A DNA stretch of 64,000 nucleotides from Ascarosepion bandense (lineage: Eukaryota; Mollusca; Cephalopoda; Sepiida; Sepiidae): the NCBI GenBank assembly GCA_037127315.1, contig JBBBDQ010001287.1, positions 3,012,501-3,076,500 on the forward strand. Direction: 5' to 3'. The translations under genes and the position numbers were made by a program. Under the pieces are notes generated by a model. It was given only the letters and a program-made list of their open reading frames with translations. It was not told the origin of the DNA and searched no databases. Every line of letters begins with the position of its first letter. Positions within the stretch are counted from its first letter, which is position 1. Of the stretch, positions 32,463 to 43,023 are shown in pieces.

Positions 32463-32527
32463 CGATTCTTCTTCTTCTTCTTCTTCTTCTTCTTCTTCTT
32501 CTTCTTCTTCTTCTTCTTCTTCTTCTA
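32463..32527. repeat. (CTT)n = (GAA)n tail of LINE-E4
   Basis: A pure CTT run directly abuts the LINE-E4 3' end. On the minus strand the order is the LINE stop region, TAG, then AAGAAGAAG.... LINE-E5 ends in a short version of the same repeat. Confidence 0.95.
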
Positions 32528-32760
32528 TGAGCCTTGTCCTTTCAGGACATAGACAATCAGGGCCTTCCACGTCTCTCTATCCCTGGCTCTTAGCACGCTT
32601 TCTCCTGTAACGTCTCGCAGCCGCCGTTCTGTCATCCACCTGCTCAGGCCATTCAAATATATTATCCACTGCTTTCCTCTGTTTTTTCTCCTTCTGTCAG
32701 GCCTGTTAGTATCAAGTTCTCCAAGCCCTTCTTACTCATTGCATGCCCCAAGAACTTCAG
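32528..32760 (-). pseudogene. LINE-E4, 3' end only
   Basis: The minus strand reads [20 protein letters not shown], a REKTE..S basic stretch, MTERRLRDVTGESVLRAR and a final ..GLHS-like end before the (GAA)n. It covers the last part of the LINE-E frame only. It abuts LINE-J5 at 32762. Confidence 0.75.
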
Positions 32761-32761
32761 T

Positions 32762-33050
32762 TGGGAAAGTGGCTGTAGTCGAGCCGCCAAGTCGATACCT
32801 ATCACATTACTTATTGTACTTTGGAGCCTGTCAAGAACACGGAGATGAACAGCGGGGGCAGCTGACCATATATGGCAGCAGTACTCCACGCACGGACGAA
32901 TAGTTGATTTGTATATATGCAGGATGGTTTCAGGTGGGAAAATCTTCCTGGCCCGATACAGTGACCCAACCTTCCTAGCAGTGGATTGAGCTATTGACTT
33001 AATGTCGTGGTTCCACTTGAGATTACAGGAGAGGGTAGTTTGAATTTTTG
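32762..33050 (-). pseudogene. LINE-J5, middle segment
   Basis: The minus frame reads LSCNLKWNHDIKSIAQSTAR, KVGSLYRARKIFPPETILHI, YKSTIRPCVEYCCHIWSAAP and DRLQSTISNVIGIDLAARLQ. The 3' end and C-terminal block are missing; the frame passes directly into LINE-E4 sequence, a fusion of two dead LINEs. Confidence 0.8.
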
Positions 33051-33345
33051 TCTTAATTAAATTTTTTGAAATATTTTGATTTTTTTTCATGCTTATTTTT
33101 TCAATGTCTTTAAAGGAAATTTTTAAATTGTTGCTTTAAAAAAATGGAGTATTTAATTACATCATGAAATATTTATTAAATATTCGACATAAAAAAGATG
33201 TATGCATTTCCTATCGAAGGATTAGAAATAAAACTTTCAGGCTAAATACTAATAATAATACGTTTATAAAATTTGAAGGTTCAATTTCTCAGTACCGCCA
33301 TTGTTATGTGAGAACAGAAGAATATCATGCGGTGAACCACTCTAA
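33051..33345. other. No recognised gene
   Basis: AT-rich sequence. A 63-codon plus frame at 33164-33355 has no family features. Confidence 0.45.
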
Positions 33346-33349
33346 ATAC

Positions 33350-33646
33350 ATCTAAACTTATTTATAAATGGAACGTTCTGTGTGGGTGTATCTGTCTCTG
33401 TGTCCCCATTACCTATAGACTCCGAAACGGCAGAACCTATTTTCTTGAAAAGAGTCTGCGAGTGTTCTCAGCTAGGTTTTGTGTCGAGGTACCCCCGATA
33501 AATATCGAAAATCGATAATCGAAAAAATCGGGTTATGGAAGAAGTGGTTCGATTTTAATCAAATTTGATACACTCATAGACAAAGACATGAGAAACGATA
33601 TTCAGAAGTTTCAAGGTTGTAGTTCTTACAATAGTGCAGAAAATCG

Positions 33647-33655
<9 letters not shown>
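33350..33655 (-). repeat. H repeat, 3' half
   Basis: The minus strand holds the CGATTTTC..GATATTTATCGGGGG block, CCTCGACACAAAACC, TTTCAAGAAAATAGGTTC and the ACACAGAGACAGATACACC tail. Confidence 0.75.
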
Positions 33656-34020
<365 letters not shown>

Positions 34021-34069
<49 letters not shown>

Positions 34070-34287
34070 CAACGACGAAAAAACTTATTTGATATCGATA
34101 CCAGAAAATCAAAATTTGACTTACATCCATTCATTTTTCTTTCAGTCTACGGTTTCGCTTTAACTGGAAACAACTATTGCTTTTTAGTCTTTCGTGCCAA
34201 CGTCCAAAGAGTCTGAGCTCCAGGACCATGGATTAGTTTTATAGCTGTCATTCCACCCGAGCAACGCTGGGCTATACTGCTAGTTTC
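34021..34287 (-). repeat. (TA)n then H repeat, 5' half
   Basis: After TA at 34021-34066, the minus strand reads ACTAGCAGTATAGCCCAGCG.. near 34285 down to GGTATCGATATCAAATAAG and CGTCGTTGCC. It lacks the 3' half of the family. Confidence 0.7.
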
Positions 34288-34605
34288 TTATAAAGATCCG
34301 ATTAATAATCATTAAGTCCTAGCATTTTTATTGTACCTTCTTGTATGTAACTGAATTTTAATTAAATTTAATTTAAATTTAAATTTTAATTAAATAATAC
34401 TCAAATAAGAAAATTAATTTTGAATGACACTAAAATTTGGGGTAAAAATTCCATCATTTACTATAAGTTATTGATTATAGGTAATTAATTTTGTTATTAA
34501 TTATTATAAGTTAATATTAATCATTAAAAGTTATTATATACGATTAATGCGTTAATATATTCAATATTGAAAATAAAGACAAAATTTCTCCAACATTACC
34601 TACAT
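34288..34605. other. No recognised gene
   Basis: Very AT-rich sequence with TTAAATTTAA and TTATTAATTA runs. Confidence 0.5.
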
Positions 34606-34609
34606 GTTT

Positions 34610-35056
34610 ATGTTTTTCTGAGAAATGTCGTTTAATTATAATCTGATCAGAAAGGTGATATGTAAGTCTACAGGAGAGCGTGGTTGTAGTAAATATTGTA
34701 CATTGCATTTGAATACATGGTTCTGTTGTCATTTCGAGCTATCACACGATGTGACGTCATAGAACCGCATTGCAATTTTGCGAACTGCGTTTGTAATTTT
34801 TGGTAACTTTTGCCGTTGCCGAGGGGAGTTTTATGTCAACACAAAATAAAGTCATCGGTGATGGCGTATGTTATTGTATTACTGTCTCAATAACCTCTCT
34901 GAAGATGGCTCATGTGAGCCGAAAGCTTAAAACCAAATTAATAAAAAATTATCCAAATGTTGGAGAATTTTTGTCTTTATTTTCAACTGAAATTAAAGCC
35001 AAAATACGACGTTTAGAACGGCTCATGATTAAACATAATAGACATTCATTCAGTCT

Positions 35057-35065
<9 letters not shown>
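34610..35065 (+). repeat. M repeat copy 4, intact hammerhead-like stem II
   Basis: CTGAAGA at 34899-34905, one unpaired T, GGCTC/GAGCC at 34907-34911 and 34916-34920, GAAA at 34921-34924. The upstream part has CATTTGAATACATGGTTCTG and GATGTGACGTCATAGAACCG. The short frame from 34905 reads MAHVSRKLKTKLIKNYPNVG before running into (TA)n at 35061-35113. Confidence 0.7.
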
Positions 35066-35119
<54 letters not shown>

Positions 35120-35318
35120 TTTCGCGGCTGAAGGCATTTTGACGATGACACTTCGGCAGCTTTCATGCGTCCGACTACGCCGCTGCTTCGTTGTCGCGTT
35201 CTAACTTTGTTGTTCTCGACCGCTAAATAAAAATAAAACTTTTGTGCGCCATGATTTTAAACTTTGTCGATGACACAGAGGCACTGGCAGCTCGGTCAAT
35301 GAATGTGGAGTGCTTCAT

Positions 35319-35319
35319 C

Positions 35320-35380
<61 letters not shown>
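35319..35380. repeat. (TCTA)n microsatellite
   Basis: Pure tetranucleotide repeats. Confidence 0.95.
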
Positions 35381-35916
35381 GGTAGCTTGTTGACTTTTAC
35401 TAATGGGATCTGTTACATTTTAAATAAATGTCTCTTTAAGTACTTTTATTATTTATTTTTTATTACTCTTATTTACTTCGATGATGTCGTCGTATTAATG
35501 CGTCCCCCTCAGTCGTAGTTTACGATCAACTACTTTCACTACTAATACTACTACTACTAATAATAATAATAATGATAATAGGTCTTAATTCTGCTCCATG
35601 GCGTCAAATCGCTTGCTGTCGTTTCTTTTAATTGCTTTGCGAAAGAAAGTTCCCCTTGCGATGCTGGAAAAGACACGACAGGAAAATGGTAGGAACTTCT
35701 TCATTACAAATGATTGAAACGTAATTATTTTCCTCTTACCCTATCCACCCTATTCTTTTTCGAAATACTCCCTCATTTTAAGTACCTCCCTGTCCAACTT
35801 TGCATTAACCGGTGTCTTTAGCCTAAGGTCGTGCGACACCACTTTTTTTTTTTCTATCTGCTCCAGTAATTCTTCCATAATGTTACCTTCTTCAGTAAGA
35901 CAGTAATTACTTTTTT

Positions 35917-35953
<37 letters not shown>

Positions 35954-36555
35954 ATTTTCTCTACTATAGAGAATTTGGTCCGGTTCACCTATCTTCAATA
36001 ATCATCTACACTTCGTTTCTTTTTTTTTTTCTTAACGTCTTGACTTCTTGTCTTCTATTTTATTATTTTTGTTTTTTTTTTTCGCGACGAGCGATTCTTC
36101 GAACACAATCGTTCTTTTCAAAGACAAAAAAAAAGTTTTCAAAATAAGCCGATTACTGAGGAAAAAGTAAACTGTTAACCCAGATCTTGCTAAATAAAAA
36201 ATAAGAACGGGCCAGATGTTCAAATGAAGGTGAACCCATAAAAAGGAAACCCCCATTAACTGGACATCGGAGATCGATCAAAATAGCAATGCCTCCTCAT
36301 TATACTAAGATTTTTTATAATCTGATATTTGTCATAACGTGTGAAGGTGCTAAAATATCTAATGTATCTGTTTTGCCGAATGTTAAGTTGGTGAATTTTT
36401 TATTTTGTCTTTAGTCATATTATTTATTTGTTTGTTCTTTTTTTTTAAACATTTTTCATTCTGTCCTTGATTTGATCTATTTATATATGTCCTAACGAAA
36501 CATCGAAGTTGGCATGAAACTGCTCAGTTAAGTGACACACTTCTCTGCATTAATC
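35381..36555. other. No recognised gene
   Basis: Unassigned sequence with a T run at about 35918-35949 and T-rich stretches near 36020-36080. It has fewer dispersed repeats than its surroundings and no supported coding frame. Confidence 0.5.
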
Positions 36556-36556
36556 C

Positions 36557-36559
<3 letters not shown>

Positions 36560-36618
<59 letters not shown>

Positions 36619-36640
36619 CGCGTGCGTGTGCGTGCGTGAA
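36560..36640. repeat. (TA)n(TG)n(CGTG)n microsatellite
   Basis: TA, then TG, then a GTGCGTGC variant tract upstream of LINE-E5. Confidence 0.9.
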
Positions 36641-36714
36641 TGAAGAAATATGTAATTCGACGATATCTGCTGGGTTTCGCATCATCAGGTCGGAATTTAA
36701 GAAAAAAGAGTATG

Positions 36715-38075
36715 TAATGCAAGTCGATATTTATAGCACTGCCGAAGAAACCAGGGGCAAACGAGTGTGAACTACACAGAACTATCAGCTTAATGAGTCA
36801 CATTACAAAACTGATTGTCAGAATCCTGATGAACAGAGCGAGAAGCAGAATCAGGCCAGAGATAGGGCAGGAACAGTGCGGGTTCGTCAAAGACACTGGA
36901 ACAAGGAACGCCATATTCATGATTAGGATGCTCTCTGAAAGGGCATTACAAATGAAGAAAGACTTGTACCTATGCTTCATTGATTTCGCGAAAGCATTCG
37001 ACAAAATACGACACAAAGAATTGATGGAAATGATAGGCAACCTCGACATTTTCGGCAAAGATATAAGAATAATCAAGAATGTCTACTGGCAGCAAACGGC
37101 CTGCATACGGACAGGTAACGACCTCAGTAGATACACAAAGATAGAAAAAGGCGTAAGACAAGGATGTGTCTTTTCACCGGATTTGTTCAACCTATACAGC
37201 GAGAATATTTTGCGGACCCTAGATGACACACCAGGATTTATTATTGGAGGCCACAACCTGAACAACATAAGATACGCGGACGATACAGTACTGATTGCGG
37301 ACACGGAAAGGAAACTGCAAGATCTCATACAGAAAGTAGCAGTGGAGAGTGACAAGAAGGGACTACAAATAAACTTTAAGAAAACTGAGTGCATGGTCAT
37401 CAGCAAAAGATACAACCCAAAATGCCAAATACAGGTGGGGGATAACAGAATCAAACAAGTCCTAGAATTTAAGTACCTAGGAAGTGTTCTAACAGGAGAT
37501 GGAAAGTGCGACACGGAGATCCGAAGGCGAATTGGCATGGCAAAGGACGCGTTCCAGAAGATGAGCAAAATACTAACACACAGGAAGATCTCAATAGAAA
37601 CGAAGAAAAGAGTGCTAGACTGCTACGTGATGTCAGTTCTTCAGTACGGCTGTGAATGCTGGAAAATATCATCGAAAATGAGGAAAAAACTGGAAGCGGC
37701 CGAAATGTGGTTTTACAGAAGGATGCTACGGATATCGTGGACTGAGCATACAAGCAACGACGAAGTGTTAGAAAGAATGGCAACAAAAAGGAAATTGATG
37801 CTGAGCATCAGGAAGAGACAACTGAAGTTCCTGGGACATGCAATGAGGAAGGAGAGCCTGGAGAACCTGATACTGACTGGTCAGATAGAAGGAAGGAGAG
37901 ACAGAGGAAGGCAGCGGATAACATATCTGCAGAGTCTGATCAGGTGGATGACGGAACGGGGGTTGCCAGGAGCAACAGGAGCAAACATACTAAGAGCCAC
38001 AAGGGATAGGGAGACGTGGAGGTCCATGATCGCCTACGTCCTGAAGGGACAGGGCACATAGAAGAAGAAGAAGGA
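36715..38075 (+). mobile_element. LINE-E5: 5'-truncated RTE-like retrotransposon
   Basis: Homology begins in the RT finger region ([20 protein letters not shown] upstream of the ATG) and continues through the open frame to a short (GAA)n tail at 38060-38073. Base composition is clearly less AT-rich than the flanks and no stop breaks the domain, so this is the youngest LINE-E here. The 5' part (endonuclease and early RT) is absent. The tail repeat resembles RTE-type 3' ends. The clade is inferred from protein style, not from alignment. Confidence 0.85.
36793..38061 (+). CDS. LINE-E5 reverse transcriptase, C-terminal 422 codons
   Basis: This is the only long, uninterrupted transposon frame wholly inside the window. 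It copies RNA into DNA at the target site in an active element. Motifs in order: [11 protein letters not shown] at residues 61-71 (first catalytic Asp, D64), [20 protein letters not shown] leading to RQGC at 122-125, YADD at 161-164 (catalytic pair), [12 protein letters not shown] (palm D/thumb) and [20 protein letters not shown]. The C-terminal part has [20 protein letters not shown] and [20 protein letters not shown]. The end is AYVLKGQGT. The frame is also open upstream to a TAA near 36715, so the ATG at 36793 is only the first one available; the true protein began further 5' with an endonuclease. It cannot move on its own. Confidence 0.85.
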   Translation: MSHITKLIVRILMNRARSRIRPEIGQEQCGFVKDTGTRNAIFMIRMLSERALQMKKDLYLCFIDFAKAFDKIRHKELMEMIGNLDIFGKDIRIIKNVYWQQTACIRTGNDLSRYTKIEKGVRQGCVFSPDLFNLYSENILRTLDDTPGFIIGGHNLNNIRYADDTVLIADTERKLQDLIQKVAVESDKKGLQINFKKTECMVISKRYNPKCQIQVGDNRIKQVLEFKYLGSVLTGDGKCDTEIRRRIGMAKDAFQKMSKILTHRKISIETKKRVLDCYVMSVLQYGCECWKISSKMRKKLEAAEMWFYRRMLRISWTEHTSNDEVLERMATKRKLMLSIRKRQLKFLGHAMRKESLENLILTGQIEGRRDRGRQRITYLQSLIRWMTERGLPGATGANILRATRDRETWRSMIAYVLKGQGT

Positions 38076-38205
38076 TAAACCTTTGGATTTTTAAGTTTAA
38101 GAACGGCAATAAATGAAATTAACTCATCAGCTCTTGCCTGAATCTGTCTGATATATATATATATTATATATATATAATATCGAGCTTAATTCGTTAACTC
38201 TTCTT
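38076..38205. other. No gene; AT-rich
   Basis: A short unassigned stretch with TA tracts. Confidence 0.5.
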
Positions 38206-38209
38206 TACC

Positions 38210-38365
38210 AGGGCCCGTGGTACAGTTGGTATAACATCAGCTTAACAACTACAACTGTCTGGGTTCGATTACTGGTAGTGGATGCGCACTGCTGGTGAGT
38301 CCCAAATGTAGGACGGGGTGGCCGTCCAGTGCTTTCTGTTGAGGCCGAATATAAAGCTCGATGAT
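38210..38365 (+). mobile_element. tRNA-like SINE of a second type
   Basis: GGGCCCGTGGTACAGTTGG (A-box TGGTACAGTTGG) and CTGGGTTCGATTACTGG (B-box GGTTCGATTAC) are 40 bases apart, as in a tRNA. A body with GAGTCCCAAATGTAGGACGG and GTGGCCGTCCAGTGC follows. The acceptor ends do not pair, so it is not a tRNA gene. It is distinct from the OR-like SINE and seen once here. Confidence 0.65.
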
Positions 38366-38386
38366 TTACTTAATAATATATATATA

Positions 38387-38580
38387 TTTTTTTTTATTCA
38401 GATACTTTAATCCAAGCGGAAAAAGCAGGAAGGTAAATTCCAAAAACCCGATCCTAATTAATATTAAAAATTTTATTTTAATATTAAAAAATGATACAGG
38501 AAGAGAGCTCCATGTAATAAAATATTACAGAGCAAATATAAATTAAATAGGATTAATTCAAGGATGTTGAATGACCATAT
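38387..38580 (-). repeat. T repeat copy 2
   Basis: The inverse of 33843-34020: ATTCAGATACTTTAATCCAA, AAAAAGCAGGAAGGTAAATT, CCCGATCCTAATTAATATTA, GATACAGGAAGAGAGCTCCA. An extra GGATTAATTCAAGG segment follows. Confidence 0.75.
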
Positions 38581-38600
38581 CCTTGAATTAATCATTTTAA

Positions 38601-38651
<51 letters not shown>

Positions 38652-38654
38652 GCA

Positions 38655-38868
38655 TCGCTCATTCAGTAATGAATTAGAGCACTTTCGCTATTGGCGTACG
38701 ATACATGATACGCTAAAAGTCTGCCTCCTTCTACCGAGCGCCCGTAACCCAGAGGTAGAATCGCCGACTGACGCCAGTTCGTTCGGGTTTCAATCCTGGG
38801 TTAAGTGCAATCATAGTCTAACCGTACTGATGAGCTATGATACAGCGAAACCTGATCTGTTTGTGGAT

Positions 38869-38873
<5 letters not shown>
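38655..38873 (+). mobile_element. Hammerhead SINE (A family), copy 1, fold preserved
   Basis: The leader TTCAGTAATGAATTAGAGCA is followed by GCTAAAAGTCTGCCTCCTTC. The tRNA-like part has A-box TAACCCAGAGGTAGAA and a T-arm CGGGTTTCAATCCTG. The ribozyme covers 38815-38872: AGTC/GACT outer stem I, CCGTA/TGTGG inner stem I (38822-38826, 38862-38866), CTGATGA 38827-38833, GCT/AGC stem II 38834-38846, GAAA 38847-38850, GTT ending 38861. Stem III is weak in this copy. Both sides are (TA)n. Confidence 0.8.

Positions 38874-38915
<42 letters not shown>
38874..38915. repeat. (TA)n microsatellite
   Basis: A TA tract joining the hammerhead SINE to the next H-like repeat. Confidence 0.95.
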
Positions 38916-38916
<1 letters not shown>

Positions 38917-39392
38917 TAGCTGTATCTGGCCACGCGTTGCCGTGGCTCAGTTTGGTTAAATGGAGAAAAAATTTTTTTCTAAACCAACGAAATAAATGGG
39001 ATATCGATAATAATTCGTTGAAAAAGAATGAATAGAATTTTTTTTAAAGGGAAGGAATTTCTGTTTACGCCCACTAAAATAGAAATAATAATTAAAAAAA
39101 AACTTCGCGTACCTTAAATGTACAGTTTTCCTATGTTTTCTATGAAATAACAAAGTTGTCTGTAAACGCGTCAGTATTGAAAATGAAAGTTTTTTGGTTC
39201 GGTTTTCATCGGCTCTAATAGATTTGCAATATATATATATTTTAATGTAATAATTTTTAGTATAAGGTATATAAAAACGCGCTCGTATTCGATTAAAATG
39301 CTATAGTAAAATTTCAAAACAATTGGTGCAGGCGTTTTCTAGATTAGCGGATATTAACAAACGGACAAGTACATTTTTATTAATATAGATAT
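38916..39392 (+). repeat. H-related repeat (H2), GCCACGCGTTGCCGTGGC hairpin
   Basis: It starts ACTAGCTGTATCTGGCCACG and folds as GCCACG..CGTGGC. The tail has TGGTGCAGGCGTTTTCTAGA, ACAAACGGACAAGTACA and ATTAATATAGATATATA. The start, hairpin position and 3' end layout match the H repeat although the sequence differs. Confidence 0.6.
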
Positions 39393-39516
39393 ATACATAT
39401 ACCAAATTGTTACAATTGATCAGATTCAAATTAAATTAGACCAGTAAACAGTTGTATCGGAAAGTGCTCAATATATATTTGAAGAAAGATGGAGATTCAA
39501 CAACAAAATGGATATT

Positions 39517-39519
<3 letters not shown>

Positions 39520-39561
<42 letters not shown>

Positions 39562-39595
39562 GCGGCAACCAACTTTTGACACCTTGTTCGTTGTG

Positions 39596-39675
<80 letters not shown>

Positions 39676-39732
39676 AATATGAAAAGTTACTACACAACGA
39701 ACAAGGTGTCAAAAGTTGGTTGCCGCCACTGT
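39520..39732. repeat. 45-bp perfect inverted repeat around (CA)n(TA)n
   Basis: AGTGGCGGCAACCAACTTTT.. at 39558-39602 and its exact complement at 39686-39730 enclose CA and TA microsatellites. (TA)n also lies outside. Exact arms of this length suggest a young foldback, a gene-conversion product or an assembly artefact. Confidence 0.9.
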
Positions 39733-39735
39733 AAT

Positions 39736-40780
39736 TAAAGGAAAGAAAAAATGGACAAAACAAACACAGCAAAAAGCAAGATATCTTTTTTTTAACGAAT
39801 CATTTTGAAATAAATCAAACAATATATGTATGACAAGACCCCAAGAAAGCAAAAATAATAGTAAGAATTTTAAATATAAAGATAAATTAATTTTTACCTA
39901 CCAAAGACACGATAATGTCAATTTACGATTTTCTAAGAGGGAAATCGTCTTCCTCTGAAAATATTGCTGTCTCTTTCCGTATCCACGTCGGTTATAAACA
40001 AAAAGTGAATTTCCGATATTTGTTTATATATCAATGTCTGTTCGCATTTCGATGTTGTAAATAAAATTTTTAAAAAAAGAAAAAGTATAACTATGTATGT
40101 ATTCGTTTGTAAATGTATACAAATATTTAATTGACGAAATAATTCGGAGTCACCAGTTTAGTCGCCGAATGTCAAAATGGTTAAAAATATATTTCTCGAT
40201 GGGAAAAAAGACTTGTAAAATTGAATATGTTTCGAAATTGTTTTAAAACAATAATAATATTGGTGATATATTTCTTTTTTGATATGGTTTATGTGTGTGT
40301 GAACACGCTTAAAAGAAGATTGAATTAAAATATATCGTCTCTTGGTGTGTCGTCTTGATCAGTAATTGTCCGATCCCAAAGCCCTTCAGTAAACCATAGT
40401 ATATAATTGTTTGTTTGCTTTTGTTTGCGTATCTATGTGTGTTTATATTTCTAGTATTTAATGTAGAGCGTTTAGATGTTTATGTAAGAAAGATAAACCG
40501 GTTACGCTATCATGATTTCGACTTTTGTGATTTCGTCAGGCGTATTATTTGACATAACGGTTAACACTTTTATAAGAGAGTTCAAAGAGAGTGGCTTGTT
40601 ACTGAAAATCCTTTCATCATTGTTTGTACGAGCCTAGAAATTATTTGCTAATGTGTTTACATTCAAACATTTTTTCGAACATTATATGAAAGGTCCGAAA
40701 TAATGTTTGGATATAGGCGCACGAGAAATTATTTTTTTCGTAAATTCAATATTGTAATAATGACATCCACATTTAATTTT
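39736..40780. other. No recognised gene
   Basis: Unassigned AT-rich sequence, one of the longer stretches without a repeat match. Neither strand has a supported frame. Confidence 0.5.
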
Positions 40781-40782
40781 CG

Positions 40783-41307
40783 CCTCGGGGTTCTTGGCAA
40801 AATACAGCGAAGAATCTGTAATGTGATTGATACCGACTTGGCTGACCGCCTGCAGTATCTCTCTCACCGGCGTGACGTGGCTTCCCTGTGCCTCTTCTAT
40901 AAATACTTTCATGGCTTCTGCTCTGACGAACTTAAATCACTGGTGCCCCCCAGATGTGAATACTCGATTGGCAACTAGGTCCCACCCTTTTACAGTGAAA
41001 CCGATGAAATGTAACCGCAATTTCTACTCCAACAGCTTCTTTCCTCGCACTTCCCGTCTGTGGAATTCCCTAGCGCATGCTTGCTTCCCCGACGGCTACA
41101 ACCTCCAGGAGCTTAAATGTAAGGTCAATAGACACCTCCTAACACACTAACTCACACCCACTCTCTCCAACTCTCTTCCTATGTACATCCTAAGTCGTCT
41201 ATCACCCTCCTTCTGACATTTCCTATACCCAATCCCTCTATGTAACCCTCTACGCTATAGTGGCAGTGGAATGCCTTGCTTGGAGTGACACGCTTAAAAA
41301 AAAAAAG
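40783..41307 (+). pseudogene. LINE-J6, C-terminal end and tail
   Basis: LGVLGKIQRRICNVIDTDLA, DRLQYLSHRRDVASLCLFYK, DELKSLVPPRCEYSIGN then a stop caused by a frameshift, TRSHPFTVKPMKCNRNFYSN, SFFPRTSRLWNSLAHACF, LKCKVNRHLLTH. The 3' UTR has CTACGCTATAGTGGCAGTGG, GCCTTGCTTGGAGTGAC and an A run to 41307. One frameshift near 40970 is the main lesion. Confidence 0.88.
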
Positions 41308-41471
41308 AATCTTTCTCCTTCCTTCTTGCCATTTATCATACTGTACCTTCAGTCTGGATAAATTAAAATAACTCAATTTTGTAAAAATTTTGGTCTGATG
41401 AGTTGGATATTTTTAATATTCAAAAAATAGATTATCACCGAACGATTTATAAATTTGTCCAATTTACTTTC

Positions 41472-41474
<3 letters not shown>

Positions 41475-41527
<53 letters not shown>

Positions 41528-41707
41528 GACAAAGTTGTGGAACTTGTAGTTTTTTAACCTGCTGTTCATGCATTTAAACCATTTTTCCCAGATAATTTTC
41601 ATTCCAACTTCGTCACCCAAGGAGAAGAACCTAAAAGAGGTAGCTTCGAAACGCGAAAATGTTTGTGTAGAGATACTATGAATTTATAAACCATTGTAAC
41701 AACTATT

Positions 41708-41710
<3 letters not shown>
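41475..41710 (+). repeat. (TA)n, shared block and P repeat
   Basis: TA at 41475-41524, then the AAAGTTGTGGAACTTGTAG block also seen at 2182, then a P repeat: CGTCACCCAAGGAGAAGAAC, GGTAGCTTCGAAACGCGAAA, TTTGTGTAGAGATACTATG, ATTTATAAACC. The core is damaged (CCAAGGA). TA follows to 41750. Confidence 0.65.
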
Positions 41711-41764
<54 letters not shown>

Positions 41765-41788
41765 ATACAAAGTATTGTTATTACTATA

Positions 41789-41798
<10 letters not shown>

Positions 41799-41846
<48 letters not shown>
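41799..41846. repeat. (TA)n microsatellite
   Basis: A TA tract directly left of hammerhead SINE copy 2. Confidence 0.95.
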
Positions 41847-41847
<1 letters not shown>

Positions 41848-41849
41848 CA

Positions 41850-42020
41850 ATATACATGTTAAAAGTCTGCCTTCTTCTACCGAACGCCCATAGCCCAGAG
41901 GTAGATTTGCTAACCGACGCCAATTCGGTCGGGTTTCAATCCTGGGTTAAAAGCCATCGGAGTCTAACTGTACTGATGAGCTGTAATATAACGAAACAGA
42001 TCTGTCTGCGGATGACTATA
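41850..42020 (+). mobile_element. Hammerhead SINE (A family), copy 2, best ribozyme
   Basis: GTTAAAAGTCTGCCTTCTTC, A-box TAGCCCAGAGGTAG, T-arm CGGGTTTCAATCCTG. The ribozyme at 41961-42017: AGTC/GACT outer stem I, CTGTA/TGCGG inner stem I (41968-41972, 42007-42011), CTGATGA 41973-41979, stem II G..C 41980-41992 (one A-C mismatch), GAAA 41993-41996, stem III CAGATCTG 41997-42004, GTC 42004-42006 with cleavage predicted after 42006. The layout is tRNA-like promoter then ribozyme, with TA tracts on both sides. A Pol III transcript that trims its own 3' end is an inference. Confidence 0.85.
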
Positions 42021-42084
42021 TATATATATATATAACAGAAAACAACAGTGAATGTTTATTATATTTAATCATGAGCCGTTGTAA

Positions 42085-42436
42085 ACATTATATTTTGACT
42101 TGAATTTCAGGTGAAAATAAAGACAAAAATTGTCCAACATTTGGATATTTTTCTTATGCTGCTTCTAAGCTTTCGGCTCACATGAGTCATCTTCAGAGTG
42201 GTTAGAGGAACGTTAACATAAAGTTTAGAAACCAGTATGATAAAAAATAACCTTACCAACATAATAAAAACTAACCAATTTCTTTATTTTGGCGGCAATA
42301 TTGTCTTTATCTACACCTGAAATTAAAGCCAAAATACTACGTTTAGAACGGATCATGATTAAACATAATAGACATTCATTGCCTGTTATTTATATTTAAC
42401 AATATATGTTTAAAAAATTATCTGCTGCATCGATAC

Positions 42437-42440
<4 letters not shown>
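42085..42440. repeat. M repeat, rearranged copy
   Basis: A minus-strand part at about 42085-42205 (CTTTCGGCTCACATGAGTCA, core complement TCTTCAG) is followed by a plus-strand 3' part at about 42295-42440 (AAATTAAAGCCAAAATACTA, CGTTTAGAACGGATCATG, TTATCTGCTGCATCGATAC). The inverted arrangement suggests a foldback or rearrangement. Confidence 0.65.
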
Positions 42441-42484
<44 letters not shown>

Positions 42485-42492
<8 letters not shown>

Positions 42493-42839
42493 TAATCATC
42501 ACACGTTCTAAACATCGTATTTTGGCTTTAATTACATACGGTGTTGAAATCGACCCAAGATTAAACATAATAGACATTCATTGTCTATTATATTTAACTG
42601 TATATGTTTAGAAAATTATCTGCTGCATCGGTATATTATATATATATATAGTCATCCGCAGACAGATCTGTTTCGCTGTATCATAGATCATTAGTACGGT
42701 TAGACATCCGATTGCTTCTAACCAAAATTGAAACCCGACCGAATTGGCGATTCTACCTGTGAACTATGGGCACTCGGTAGAGGAAGGCAGACTTTAGCGT
42801 GTTATGTTCGATGTAAACACACGCCAGTAAGTGTTCAAA

Positions 42840-42882
<43 letters not shown>

Positions 42883-43023
42883 TAATCATTACACGTTCTA
42901 AACATCGTATTTTGGCTTTAATTCCATACGGTGTTGAAATCGACCCAAGATTAAACATAATAGACATTCATTGTCTATTATATTTAACAATATATGTTTA
43001 GAAAATTATCTGCTGCATCGATA

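Noticed and set aside
38741..38800. Functional tRNA gene
   Set aside because: It has an A-box and a T-arm, but no matching acceptor stem, and it is followed by the ribozyme in every copy. A SINE head is the better reading.
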